A DNA stretch of 62,139 nucleotides from Cereibacter sphaeroides (GCA_003243455.1 QFQS01000009.1:1-62139); one strand, 5' to 3'; positions 28,599-36,456 are shown, counted from the stretch's first letter. Notes: generated from the letters alone by a model not told the origin. Program-made: numbers and translations.

Positions 28599-28902
28599 AG
28601 TGTGGAAGTCGGACCACGGCACCTACGAAACCGACCTTGACCGGGCAAAGGCATACGACCTCGTTGCCGGGCTCAACCAAGCCCTCCGGGACAAGCACAC
28701 CTATGGACAGACACCCAAGAGCCGCATCGATCTAAGCGAGGCATTGGAACTGGTTGAGAACGCCCCGCTCGTGATCGCGCATCTTCAGGAATACCTCAAG
28801 CTGAAGGATGAAGCAGATGCCGAAAAAGCAGCGGAAGATCGATTCAGAGAGAGCCAACTGCCACTCGCTATCGGAACTGATAGCGCTGGCGAAGCGCCGT
28901 AA
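28585..28902 (+). CDS. Hypothetical protein
   Basis: A 105-aa helical protein with acidic C-terminus. The ATG is preceded by AGAGG. Its last 86 bases overlap another small gene in a second frame. Unknown. Confidence 0.6.
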   Translation: MKRVEVWKSDHGTYETDLDRAKAYDLVAGLNQALRDKHTYGQTPKSRIDLSEALELVENAPLVIAHLQEYLKLKDEADAEKAAEDRFRESQLPLAIGTDSAGEAP

Positions 28903-28969
28903 ATACAAGGCCCCCGAGATTTGGGCTCGGAAGGTTATCGAAGGCAGACAACGAAAGAGATTCCTATGA
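28817..28969 (+). CDS. 50-aa basic hypothetical protein
   Basis: Lies mostly inside the 28585 gene in another frame, starts at an ATG with AAGGA 8 bases upstream, and ends in an ATGA overlap with the next gene. Contains Tyr-Lys-Ala-Pro-Glu-Ile-Trp-Ala-Arg-Lys-Val-Ile-Glu-Gly-Arg-Gln, a pattern seen in small phage proteins whose conserved motif is Tyr-Lys-x-Pro-x-x-Trp-Ala. Function unknown. Confidence 0.6.
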   Translation: MPKKQRKIDSERANCHSLSELIALAKRRKYKAPEIWARKVIEGRQRKRFL

Positions 28970-29478
28970 TCGTCGCCGCATCCGGGCACCGTCCTGACAA
29001 GCTCGGTGGGTATGACCAACGCACGTTCAACGCGCTGGCCGACTTCGCCCTCAAATGGATCGACCTGCAAAAGCCAAGCGGGATGATCATCGGCATGGCT
29101 CTCGGGTGGGACACCGCCTGCGCCGTAGCCTGCACCCGCCTGTGCCTGCCATGGGTAGCGGCCGTGCCGTTCGAGGGGCAGGACAGCCAGTGGGGCGACC
29201 GCGCCCGCAACGACTACGAGAAGCTGCTGCTCTGCGCGTCCACGGTCCACGTGGTCTGCGAGCGAGATGTCTTCGAAGAGGTCGGCCCGGCGTGGTGTAT
29301 GCAGAAGCGGAACGAATGGATGGTGGACAACAGCGGCGGCGTGCTGGCCCTGTGGAACGGCGACCGATCCGGTGGGACGTTCAACTGCCTCGAATACGCC
29401 AAGCTCGGCCGACGCCAGATCAAGAACCTGTGGGCCGAGTGGGACTCCTACTACGAGGGAGGCGGCTACCTTGTCTAG
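28966..29478 (+). CDS. DUF1273/YoqJ-like SLOG family protein
   Basis: A 170-aa protein whose start Ile-Val-Ala-Ala-Ser-Gly-His-Arg-Pro-Asp-Lys-Leu-Gly-Gly-Tyr is the signature of DUF1273 (YpsA/YoqJ), part of the SLOG nucleotide-binding superfamily. A Gly-Met-Ala-Leu-Gly-Trp-Asp-Thr loop follows. SLOG proteins bind or sense nucleotide derivatives and appear in several defence and signalling contexts; the phage role is unknown. It ends Gly-Gly-Gly-Tyr-Leu-Val, without acidic residues directly before. Confidence 0.75.
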   Translation: MIVAASGHRPDKLGGYDQRTFNALADFALKWIDLQKPSGMIIGMALGWDTACAVACTRLCLPWVAAVPFEGQDSQWGDRARNDYEKLLLCASTVHVVCERDVFEEVGPAWCMQKRNEWMVDNSGGVLALWNGDRSGGTFNCLEYAKLGRRQIKNLWAEWDSYYEGGGYLV

Positions 29479-29929
29479 GCCCCCGAAGCTGACCCAGAAT
29501 TGGATGTCTAAGCTGGTGTCCCTGCTGAACATGCTTGCGTCGGATAACGACGGAGAACGGGCCAACGCTGCCCGCATGATCGCTCGGATGGCTGCGGCCG
29601 ACAACAAGACCGTCTCGGACTTCGCGATGACTGGCGGCCCGCCTAGGACGGTTTACGTGGACCGCGTGGTGGAGAAGACGGTCTATAAGGATCGCCCGGC
29701 ACCACCTAAGCCGCCCGGTGAAGGCAGACCGGGCCGGGACATTCTCGATAACCTGAAGTACGCTGCCACTTTCCCGGAGCATCTGACCGGGTGGGACTTA
29801 GAGTTCATTTCGTCCGTCCTGTTCTCCTGTTGGGACGACGACGATCTCACTTCGAAGCAGGAGAAAGCTGCCCGGCGCATCATCCATAAGGTGCGGATCG
29901 GGGAAGGCGACGAGGAACCATTGGTATGA
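29471..29929 (+). CDS. DUF2786-like hypothetical protein
   Basis: A 152-aa protein starting at TTG 29471, with GGGAGG upstream, overlapping the previous stop. The N-terminal helix pair (Lys-Leu-Val-Ser-Leu-Leu-Asn-Met-Leu-Ala-Ser-Asp-Asn-Asp-Gly-Glu-Arg-Ala-Asn-Ala) resembles DUF2786 N-termini of phage proteins. A Pro-rich linker follows, then a C-terminal helical part. Ends Asp-Glu-Glu-Pro-Leu-Val. Confidence 0.65.
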   Translation: MSRPPKLTQNWMSKLVSLLNMLASDNDGERANAARMIARMAAADNKTVSDFAMTGGPPRTVYVDRVVEKTVYKDRPAPPKPPGEGRPGRDILDNLKYAATFPEHLTGWDLEFISSVLFSCWDDDDLTSKQEKAARRIIHKVRIGEGDEEPLV

Positions 29930-30150
29930 CTATCCAACGAGACGGCCGCGAGATGCAGATCGAGTGCGACTCCTGCCCGGCCACCACCGACATGTTCAGC
30001 AAGACCGACTTCACGGCCATGGTCGCCTGCGCCAAGAGCGACGGCTGGCAGATCGCCCCGGACCATAACGCTGAAGGCGGCTACTCCCATACTTGCCCGG
30101 ACTGCAAGGGGGAGAGCCGCCTTCAAAGAGCGCGTGATCTGTTGGGCTAG
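29926..30150 (+). CDS. Small zinc-ribbon protein, last rightward gene
   Basis: A 74-aa protein with Cys-Asp-Ser-Cys and Cys-Pro-Asp-Cys spaced like a zinc ribbon. Coupled to the previous gene by ATGA. Its 3' end faces the leftward lysis genes; the convergent frames overlap. Confidence 0.65.
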   Translation: MTIQRDGREMQIECDSCPATTDMFSKTDFTAMVACAKSDGWQIAPDHNAEGGYSHTCPDCKGESRLQRARDLLG

Positions 30151-30376
30151 GCCCGGCTGTAGAGCAGGCCGCCGAGACCTTCCCGGACAAGACCGAACTT
30201 GGATCGAGCGAATTGGCCCGGCCTGTGATGCGGTCGTTGAGTTCGAGAACTTCCTGTACGGTTTTCTCAAACCGATTGATAGCAGATTCGCGAGCGGCGG
30301 CCGAGGCTGCGATCTCCGCTTTCACTGCGGCACGGGTGCCATCGTTGGGTCGAAAGATCATTTGCAGGAGTCCCAT
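30011..30376 (-). CDS. Last leftward gene, hypothetical; probable frameshift near its end
   Basis: Starts at the ATG at 30376 (GGAG upstream), after the holin candidate. The first ~55 residues are helical and look coding (Ala-Val-Lys-Ala-Glu-Ile-Ala-Ala-Ser-Ala-Ala-Ala-Arg). Beyond about 30215 the frame becomes Ser/Pro/Arg-rich and runs antisense into the 29926 gene, while a second frame reads Lys-Phe-Gly-Leu-Val-Arg-Glu-Gly-Leu-Gly-Gly-Leu-Leu-Tyr-Ser-Arg-Ala and stops at 30148. A one-base indel near 30200-30230 would therefore give a protein of about 75 aa. Unknown function. Confidence 0.5.
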   Translation of the reverse strand: MGLLQMIFRPNDGTRAAVKAEIAASAAARESAINRFEKTVQEVLELNDRITGRANSLDPSSVLSGKVSAACSTAGPSPTDHALFEGGSPPCSPGKYGSSRLQRYGPGRSASRRSWRRRPWP

Positions 30377-30380
30377 GGAA

Positions 30381-30674
30381 TCACTCCGCGCCCTGCTTGT
30401 GTTTGCCGCCGAAGCCGTTAGCCCATACAAGTTGCTGCACCTGTGCCGAGAGTTGCTGCACCGTCTGAACCGTCGCTCGATTAACCTCGGCCATCTGGTT
30501 AAGGGCTGACGTGAGTTGTTCATTCGCCTTGACCGATTCTTTACCTAGATCAGCCAACGTTTCTTGAAGCTCATTGTTCCGATTGTAAAGCTTCAGGACC
30601 GCATATCCAAGAGCAAAGATGACCGTGCCAGCCAGACCGAGTTGTGCGAGAGGCGTCAACATTTCGGGGGGCAT
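30381..30674 (-). CDS. Small membrane protein, holin candidate
   Basis: A 97-aa protein: one N-terminal membrane helix (about residues 8-28), then a soluble coiled coil (Glu-Leu-Gln-Glu-Thr-Leu...Leu-Ser-Ala-Gln-Val-Gln-Gln-Leu-Val). Placed after the spanin pair in the lysis cassette. One-helix proteins with a coiled tail occur among class III holins and XhlA-like proteins. The endolysin's own membrane helix makes assignment less certain. Confidence 0.55.
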   Translation of the reverse strand: MPPEMLTPLAQLGLAGTVIFALGYAVLKLYNRNNELQETLADLGKESVKANEQLTSALNQMAEVNRATVQTVQQLSAQVQQLVWANGFGGKHKQGAE

Positions 30675-30675
30675 G

Positions 30676-30963
30676 TTATTTCCCTCGGTATTTCTTCCGG
30701 GCGTTGTTATAGTGCGTCACTGTATCCCTATGCTTGCGCTTCTCGCAAGCTGCATAGAGTCGGGTATCCCCTATAACCCTTACCGCTTCATCTAAATTAG
30801 CAAGCGATGAAACGCCGGGGTCTTCACAATAGGCTTCGAGGTTGGCTGGCAGCGGCGGAAGATCGGGCGGCACGGCCACCTTCTCACCGGATGCTACGCA
30901 ACCGCTCAAGTACACGGCCATCAACAGGCTCGCAAGCCTTGCCTTTACCCTGCTGCGCTGCAT
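30676..30963 (-). CDS. Outer-membrane spanin (Rz1-like lipoprotein)
   Basis: A 95-aa protein with a basic start, hydrophobic signal segment and lipobox Leu-Ser-Gly-Cys-Val-Ala-Ser (cysteine about residue 22). A Pro-rich segment follows (Pro-Pro-Asp-Leu-Pro-Pro-Leu-Pro-Ala-Asn-Leu), typical of Rz1 lipoproteins. Its start lies inside the 3' end of the Rz-like gene in another frame, the classic overlapping arrangement. It pairs with the inner spanin to disrupt the outer membrane at lysis. Confidence 0.8.
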   Translation of the reverse strand: MQRSRVKARLASLLMAVYLSGCVASGEKVAVPPDLPPLPANLEAYCEDPGVSSLANLDEAVRVIGDTRLYAACEKRKHRDTVTHYNNARKKYRGK

Positions 30964-31228
30964 TGGCTTGGTCCCTTTGTCGTGTCAGGTCTGCAATCTC
31001 GTTCTCGGTTGCCGTCTTCTGCTTCTCTGCGTCAGCGAGCAGCGCGTCGGCCGCATCCTTCTGGCGCTGGACCTCGGTCAAGGTCTTGCGCAGCGTGTCA
31101 GCCTGACACTCGGCCTTGGCCCGGTTCGTCACCTTGGCGTCGTGGAAGGACAGCCAGACGAAGAACGCGATGACGCCGAGGATGATCTTCCCCGGCGTCG
31201 AAGTAGCGAAGGCGAGAAGGCCGGTCAT
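30884..31228 (-). CDS. Inner-membrane spanin (Rz-like)
   Basis: A 114-aa protein: N-terminal membrane helix (about residues 13-28, Ile-Ile-Leu-Gly-Val-Ile-Ala-Phe-Phe-Val-Trp-Leu) followed by a long periplasmic coiled coil to about residue 95. Starts in an ATGA overlap with the endolysin gene and overlaps the Rz1-like gene by 80 bases. Confidence 0.8.
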   Translation of the reverse strand: MTGLLAFATSTPGKIILGVIAFFVWLSFHDAKVTNRAKAECQADTLRKTLTEVQRQKDAADALLADAEKQKTATENEIADLTRQRDQANAAQQGKGKACEPVDGRVLERLRSIR

Positions 31229-32445
31229 GCCGACACGTCCTGCCCGGTCTGGTGCTTCTGAAGCCGGATGCGGTTCAGCACGCCGGACTTGTAGACGACG
31301 AAGCCGCCGACACCGAGCGCGATCAGCCAGAAGTTATCGGTAATGAACTGCTGCACCGGGTTGAGCGTGTCGATGATTTGGCGAACCGTGTCGCTCGACG
31401 CGCCGAACTCGTCCAAGACCTTCTTGACTCCGAAGAGCCCACCCCCGGCCGTCGTGATCTGGCCGAAGAGCTTGGTCTGGTCGGTCTGCTTCACGGCCTC
31501 GTCGTCATCCTTACGCAGGTCATCCAGCGTGGCGTTCTTGCGATCCGCCGCAATCGGCCGCTGCGGCTTCAGGGCGAGCGCCGTGAGAAATTCCGCGTCG
31601 ATCCTAGGGTCGGCCGTCTGAAGCTTGTTGTCGAGCCGGAATGCCAGCACGGCGGCCGCCGTGCGAGTGCCCCAACGGCCGTCGATGGTCCCGACCTCCG
31701 GGTAGCCGATCTCGTCAAGCGTCGTCTGGATCGCCTTCAGTTCGTCATGGACCTTGCCGTCGTAGAGATCGACATCGCCCGGCGACTCCGGCGACCACGG
31801 GGTATCCGGGATTTTGACCCACTTGTTGAGGGCCTTCGCGAACTTGGTGTGGTAGTCGTTGCGTTCGTACTTCGGGCCGTTGTATCCCCGGACGTAGGCG
31901 CGGCAGTCGTCGGCCGTCACCTTCTGGCCCTTGTTGAGCTTGGCCTGAAGCACGCGCAGTTCGTCGTCCAGATTGGAACCGGCGATGAAGTCCACCATGG
32001 CTTCAAGCTGCTTGTCCTGATCCGAGAGCATGGCCTTCAGCATAGCCTCGCCGGTCGGATAGTTCATAAGCAGATGGTTCTCGCCGAGCAACTGCGGGCC
32101 GCCCCACGAGCAGGCTTTGATCGCCGTCTCCGGGTCGATCTCGTAGGCCTTCCAGAAGCGAGGGTAGCTGTCGGCCGGGTATCCCTTCTCGCCCCACTTC
32201 GGATACGCCAGCCCGGCCTTGACCAGTTTGTCGCGGATCGCCTTGGTGGGGGCAGCGCGGTAGGCCACGTGCGGCTCGTAGAGCATCGGCAGGCGGCCCT
32301 TGGAGTCCGTCCACTTGCCGCCGGTCTCCACGTCGATGTTGGCGTGGATCAGGTCTTCGCCGATCCCGATCTTGTGTCCAAGCCGGGGCAGGTCGGTGTC
32401 TTCGAGCAGCTTGCCCTTGAAGATCATTTCATCGGGGGTGAGCAT
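31225..32445 (-). CDS. Endolysin: N-acetylmuramidase plus peptidoglycan-binding domain and C-terminal membrane helix
   Basis: A 406-aa lysin. Residues about 25-190 are the N-acetylmuramidase (DUF3380/PF11860) domain: Ala-Asn-Ile-Asp-Val-Glu-Thr-Gly-Gly-Lys with the likely catalytic Glu, Leu-Tyr-Glu-Pro-His, and Ala-Cys-Ser-Trp-Gly-Gly-Pro-Gln-Leu-Leu-Gly-Glu-Asn. Residues about 230-300 match a peptidoglycan-binding module (Ile-Gln-Thr-Thr-Leu-Asp-Glu-Ile-Gly-Tyr...Val-Gly-Thr-Ile-Asp-Gly-Arg-Trp-Gly). Unusually a hydrophobic helix (Phe-Trp-Leu-Ile-Ala-Leu-Gly-Val-Gly-Gly-Phe-Val-Val) lies near the C-terminus, so the enzyme may be membrane-tethered. AAGGA precedes the ATG. Confidence 0.9.
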   Translation of the reverse strand: MLTPDEMIFKGKLLEDTDLPRLGHKIGIGEDLIHANIDVETGGKWTDSKGRLPMLYEPHVAYRAAPTKAIRDKLVKAGLAYPKWGEKGYPADSYPRFWKAYEIDPETAIKACSWGGPQLLGENHLLMNYPTGEAMLKAMLSDQDKQLEAMVDFIAGSNLDDELRVLQAKLNKGQKVTADDCRAYVRGYNGPKYERNDYHTKFAKALNKWVKIPDTPWSPESPGDVDLYDGKVHDELKAIQTTLDEIGYPEVGTIDGRWGTRTAAAVLAFRLDNKLQTADPRIDAEFLTALALKPQRPIAADRKNATLDDLRKDDDEAVKQTDQTKLFGQITTAGGGLFGVKKVLDEFGASSDTVRQIIDTLNPVQQFITDNFWLIALGVGGFVVYKSGVLNRIRLQKHQTGQDVSA

Positions 32446-32500
32446 CAGTCAGGTTCCTTGTTAACCATGTTTCTCTATACCCCACGGCACGGGTTGTTGG

Positions 32501-32854
32501 CTACCAGAAGTTACCGTATAAACGGATCGACACACAGCCCGGAGAATCCTGACATGATCCAGACCAAGCGCCACTGCTGCCGCGAATGCGGATCGCGGCG
32601 AAGCCGTTCTTGGTCGCCTCGTAGATCAGCAGCGGTTGCCTCGTCGTGTCCGTCTGCCCGATGTCCGCGCCGTTGCCGGACTGGTCGTAGACCTTGACCA
32701 CGGCCGGGGGCGCACCGGAGAACGGGACGACCTCGCCGTCAGTGTCAATGCCGAGATCGGACTCCGCGTTGGTGGTCGTGTCGCGCACGCGCAGCAGCGG
32801 GCCAGTGTAGCCGTCCACGATCCGGCGGGTGGCCCATGCCCCCTTGATGGTGAA
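32501..32854 (-). pseudogene. Remnant of the receptor-binding gene's 3' domain
   Basis: A 118-codon frame open directly after a TGA (32855-32857). It reads Phe-Thr-Ile-Lys-Gly-Ala-Trp-Ala-Thr-Arg-Arg, then Tyr-Thr-Gly-Pro-Leu-Leu-Arg-Val-Arg and Val-Tyr-Asp-Gln-Ser-Gly-Asn-Gly-Ala-Asp, the pattern of the arabinofuranosidase-like domain found at the ends of phage tail fibres. No start codon begins the conserved part. Its end degenerates into a Ser/Cys-rich tail. The stop is in frame with the shifted end of the gene upstream, so this looks like a decayed, formerly fused domain, or a TGA read-through extension. Confidence 0.6.
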
Positions 32855-32861
32855 TCAGAGG

Positions 32862-33902
32862 TCAGAGTAGCCCCGGAGCGGCGGCGTGATCGGCCCGAGC
32901 AAGAATCCTCGCGTCTCTTCCCCGGCCCATGCAGGCTGCGACAGGCGGGTGTCCGCGCTCTTCCAGATCGCCGCCGTCGTCGGAGAACTGAAGCTTCCAG
33001 CCTGTGGGCATGAGCCCGCTCCATGCGGTCAGCTTGTAGTCAGTGACGGCGAAAGCGTTGCCCGAGCCGAAGTCCCACTGAAGCCAGTGCGACACGTTCG
33101 TAGCGTTGTCGGCCCACCCGGTAGACGTGTTGTTGTCGAACGCTCTCTCCGGGCCGTAGCCGCCTTGCGCTGCGTCGGCCGAGGGAGAACCGCCGTTGGC
33201 GGCGATCAGATCGGTGACGCCGTTCATGAGACGGATTTCGTTGATGCCCTGATACGAGGTCGGCCACTGCAAAGTGACCAGTCGCCAGTAACGATGCGGC
33301 TGATCCCAACCCTCGTCCGGTTGTCCCGGTCGGAGGATTTCAGGGTAGGTGCGCCATCCGTCGATTTTAGGAACTCCGGTGAGGACACCGTATTCCGTCC
33401 ACGTCGTCCCGTTGTCCGAGAAATCCACCGCCATGCTGGACCAATACTGGTCTGCGGCCGAGGACTGGCGCATGGCGATCTCGGTGATCTCCACCTTCTT
33501 TCCGAAGTCGTAGCCGATCCAGTTGGGGATCGTTCCGGCGGCCGCCCAATTGGTGTTGATATTGCCGTCGAAGGCGTTGTTGTAGTGCCACGTCGTACCG
33601 TTCGGCTGGTCGTACCAAGACGAGGCCATGGCGGCCCCGCCGGTAGCGAGGTTCGGGCCACCGGGAGCATTGCGGAACTCGATCTCGCTGTACTGCGTGT
33701 TGTCGCCAGACCCTTGTGTGACACCCCGGATGCGCCAGTAGCGATGCGCGTTCGGGCCGGGGCCGCTGATCCAATCCGGGCTATCGTAGACCTTGTTCTG
33801 GACTGGTCCGTTATAAGGGTTGCTGGTCTGGCCCTTCGTCAGTTCGGTTTGACCCGGTACGTCCGGCGGTCGTCGCCGTAGCCGAGCCAGACGTTTTGCC
33901 AC
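32862..33902 (-). CDS. Receptor-binding/tail fibre protein with discoidin-like modules, frame disrupted near 3' end
   Basis: The frame spans 346 codons. Two F5/8 type C-like (galactose-binding fold) modules are visible, each opening with His-Arg-Tyr-Trp-Arg: one near residue 53 (Ile-Glu-Phe-Arg-Asn-Ala-Pro-Gly-Gly) and one near 205. A half module follows. Around 32970 a +1 shift would continue the last module properly (Ala-Ile-Trp-Lys-Ser-Ala-Asp-Thr-Arg-Leu-Ser); in the frame given, the last ~30 residues are out of register. The start is uncertain: the ATG at 33902 lies inside the previous gene, while homologous sequence begins near 33842 at a CTG overlapping the previous stop. Confidence 0.65.
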   Translation of the reverse strand: MAKRLARLRRRPPDVPGQTELTKGQTSNPYNGPVQNKVYDSPDWISGPGPNAHRYWRIRGVTQGSGDNTQYSEIEFRNAPGGPNLATGGAAMASSWYDQPNGTTWHYNNAFDGNINTNWAAAGTIPNWIGYDFGKKVEITEIAMRQSSAADQYWSSMAVDFSDNGTTWTEYGVLTGVPKIDGWRTYPEILRPGQPDEGWDQPHRYWRLVTLQWPTSYQGINEIRLMNGVTDLIAANGGSPSADAAQGGYGPERAFDNNTSTGWADNATNVSHWLQWDFGSGNAFAVTDYKLTAWSGLMPTGWKLQFSDDGGDLEERGHPPVAACMGRGRDARILARADHAAAPGLL

Positions 33903-34714
33903 GGGGTTTGAGTCCAGTATTGGGAGTCGTTGCGGGACTGGATGCCGACCTTGACCGGCTGCACGGCCGTCGCGAACTGGACGCCGAGCAACGTCGAGTT
34001 GGACTCGTCGGCACCGGACCAGTTGGTGTTGTCGTTGTCATCAATGGCCTTGGCTGCGTCCTCGCCGCTGCTGTACTGGCCGGACGAGAACGCGGTCTGC
34101 CCGGTCGTCAGGTCTGTGCTGCCCCGGAGCATGGAGAGTTCGCCGATAGAGCCCGAGGGTTGCCACCCGAAGATCGCCCAAATCTGCGAGGTCGATTTCA
34201 CGGCCGGGATGTTGAAAACCTTCTCGGTGCCCGCCGTCCACGTCTCGCCCTGCTCAAGACGGCAGAACGCCTTGGGCGTCCAAGCGGTAGCGTCGTCCGA
34301 CCATTCGATCCAGAAGGCGGCCGGGGAGCGGTTCGGTTCGTCCTTGTTGGGGTAGATGCCGATGCCATCGACCTTGCGAGGCGTCGAGCCGAAGTCCAGC
34401 GTCAGCGTGGCGCTATCACCCTGCCCGATGTTGAACTGGCAAAGGGTCGTGTTGATGACGTAGTTCAAAATCTCGGGGAGCGAACCGGCCTGCACCGAAC
34501 GGTCAGCCGAGATGTCGGCTTGCGGCCCTACGTTCACGCCGCCTGCATAGACCTGAAGGCCCGAGAGACCTTCGTAGCTGGAAGACACGGCCCACCGGAC
34601 GATGCGAACGCGCCAGTACCGATGCACAGCGTCAATCGGGAGGTTCCCGTTGTTGCCGCCACCGGATGCCAAGATTGCCTGCGCCGAGACCGACGCGAAC
34701 AGGTGCGTCTTCAT
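33839..34714 (-). CDS. Receptor-binding protein with discoidin-like modules
   Basis: A 291-aa protein starting in an ATGA overlap at 34714. First module opens His-Arg-Tyr-Trp-Arg-Val-Arg-Ile-Val at about residue 30 and contains Ile-Gly-Ile-Tyr-Pro and Trp-Ile-Glu-Trp-Ser-Asp-Asp. The second part has Asp-Asp-Asn-Asp-Asn-Thr-Asn-Trp-Ser, the calcium-loop-like element of these modules. Probably part of the adhesion apparatus at the tail tip, binding surface sugars; specificity unknown. Confidence 0.7.
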   Translation of the reverse strand: MKTHLFASVSAQAILASGGGNNGNLPIDAVHRYWRVRIVRWAVSSSYEGLSGLQVYAGGVNVGPQADISADRSVQAGSLPEILNYVINTTLCQFNIGQGDSATLTLDFGSTPRKVDGIGIYPNKDEPNRSPAAFWIEWSDDATAWTPKAFCRLEQGETWTAGTEKVFNIPAVKSTSQIWAIFGWQPSGSIGELSMLRGSTDLTTGQTAFSSGQYSSGEDAAKAIDDNDNTNWSGADESNSTLLGVQFATAVQPVKVGIQSRNDSQYWTQTPWQNVWLGYGDDRRTYRVKPN

Positions 34715-36456
34715 ACCGATGCCAGAGCCCCCGTGATGATCCACTCGTTGGTGTCTACCTTGGTGGCAGAGATCGAGCCGTAGCGATGCCTCATGACCGT
34801 GCTGAAGCCCTCCGGGACATCCAGCGTAACGCCGCCAGCCGGAGAGATCGTGAGCAGCCCTGCGCCGCGCTGCATCCACGTCAGCACGTCGCCGATCTCG
34901 AAGGCGGCCGTGGCGTTGGCCGGGATCGTGGCAGTCTGTGCTGCGGCCCCGTTGCCGACAATGAGCTTGTTCGCGTCGGACAGTTGCGCCGTGTCAGTGC
35001 TGCCGGTGAAGGTGCGCAGCTTGGACAGCGCCGGGTCGGTGCTGATCTGCGTCTGGTTGCCCGTCGAGCCCACCCACGGGGCCAGCACGAAGGACCAAGC
35101 GTCCGACCATGCCGTGCCGTTGTCGGAGAACTGGACCTTGCCAGCCGTGATCCACTCGTCGTTCTCGTAAGACAGCAGGTTCGTCAGCCGGACTTGGTGG
35201 ATATCAACCGGCGAGGCGAACTGGTAGCCGATCCAGACCGTACCGCCAGAGACGGAACCGGACTGCGACTCCCATATCGTCGAAGGTACGCCGTCGAAGG
35301 CCTTGGCTGGAAATCGGTCGGCGTAGTTGCCAGACGCAATCGGGGTGCCGCCGGTCGCCAGTTGCAGGCCGCCGGGCTCGTCCGCGAAGACCACTTCGGC
35401 AATGTGGATGTAGTCGTTGTCGCCCGTGTTCGCCGTGGGCACGACACGCCAGTAGAGATGCTTGCCGAAGCCGGGCTCCGACCCGCCGCCGCTCGGGGCG
35501 TCAATCCAGTAGGTGTCGAAGTCATCCCCGGAACGCTTGGCGAGAATCTGTCCGGCCGTGCCGCCCTCGGGCACCGTGTCGGCATACCAGCCAGCCCCGA
35601 ATGTCGTGTCGGGTGCAATAGGAGCCCCGGCGTATTCGTATGCCGTGGTGTATTCCACCCCGTCATCGGAGAAGTCGATACGGAAACCAGCGAGCGAGTT
35701 GCCTTCCGAGCTATTCATGCGAACAAGAAAGCTGTTGATCTTGGTGGCGTCATCGAACTGCCAGCCGACGTAGTGCGGGCCGTTGCTGAGCGCAGCGGAA
35801 TCCCAATAGCTGCTGTCGCTGCCGTCGAAGGCGTTGGCCGCGTTGCCCACGTCCGCGAAGGCCACGCCGTTGGCCCCGGTCAGGTCCGTACCGTCAGCGC
35901 CTCGGAACTCAAGGTTCCCGATCCGAACGAAAGGGTTGCCGGTAGTCGCGGCCGTGGCAACGAAGCGCCAGTAGATATGCGGGGAGAACTTCGGATCGTC
36001 CACCGGGCCTTCGCCACCCCCGCCGGAGCCCTGAAGGTCATCGGCCCACGTCAGCCCGGTCGCCCCGGCGTTGACCTTCAGCACCTTGCCCGCCTTGCCC
36101 GCGATGTCTGGCAGCACCGTGCCCGGACGGAACGGAGTCCATGCCGTGCCGGACCAGACGACGAAGTTGTCCTCGTCGTCCACCCAAACCAGCCAGCCCT
36201 CTTGCGGGGCGTAGTAGACCCACGCCCCGTTGTCCCGGATCACGATCTGGTTGGGATTGGTGCCAGCGGCCGAGGGCACGATGTAGATGTCACCGTCCAC
36301 CGGGGAGCCCGGCAGCGCCGTGCGGCTCTTGGCGTGGCACTGCACCAGCGCCGACAGCTTGCGCGTGTCAGGATCGTGCTGGACATCCCAATTGCCGGTG
36401 CCCTTGGTCCAGTATGCGGAGAGGCCGAGGCCCGGAAGAACGCGCTGTCCTGTCAT
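34711..36456 (-). CDS. Tail tip/adhesin protein with DUF2793 N-terminus and discoidin-like modules
   Basis: A 581-aa protein. Residues 1-110 match DUF2793 (Leu-Pro-Gly-Leu...Pro-Val-Asp-Gly-Asp-Ile-Tyr-Ile-Val-Pro...Trp-Val-Tyr-Tyr-Ala-Pro-Gln-Glu-Gly-Trp), a domain found in alphaproteobacterial phage tail proteins. Two discoidin-like modules follow, opening His-Ile-Tyr-Trp-Arg-Phe (about 160) and His-Leu-Tyr-Trp-Arg-Val (about 335), each with a Trp-Ile-Gly-Tyr-Gln-Phe type strand and a Phe-Ser-Asp-Asp/Asn-Gly element. The C-terminal part is strand-rich. Likely connects the tail tip to the two smaller adhesins encoded downstream. Confidence 0.75.
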   Translation of the reverse strand: MTGQRVLPGLGLSAYWTKGTGNWDVQHDPDTRKLSALVQCHAKSRTALPGSPVDGDIYIVPSAAGTNPNQIVIRDNGAWVYYAPQEGWLVWVDDEDNFVVWSGTAWTPFRPGTVLPDIAGKAGKVLKVNAGATGLTWADDLQGSGGGGEGPVDDPKFSPHIYWRFVATAATTGNPFVRIGNLEFRGADGTDLTGANGVAFADVGNAANAFDGSDSSYWDSAALSNGPHYVGWQFDDATKINSFLVRMNSSEGNSLAGFRIDFSDDGVEYTTAYEYAGAPIAPDTTFGAGWYADTVPEGGTAGQILAKRSGDDFDTYWIDAPSGGGSEPGFGKHLYWRVVPTANTGDNDYIHIAEVVFADEPGGLQLATGGTPIASGNYADRFPAKAFDGVPSTIWESQSGSVSGGTVWIGYQFASPVDIHQVRLTNLLSYENDEWITAGKVQFSDNGTAWSDAWSFVLAPWVGSTGNQTQISTDPALSKLRTFTGSTDTAQLSDANKLIVGNGAAAQTATIPANATAAFEIGDVLTWMQRGAGLLTISPAGGVTLDVPEGFSTVMRHRYGSISATKVDTNEWIITGALASV

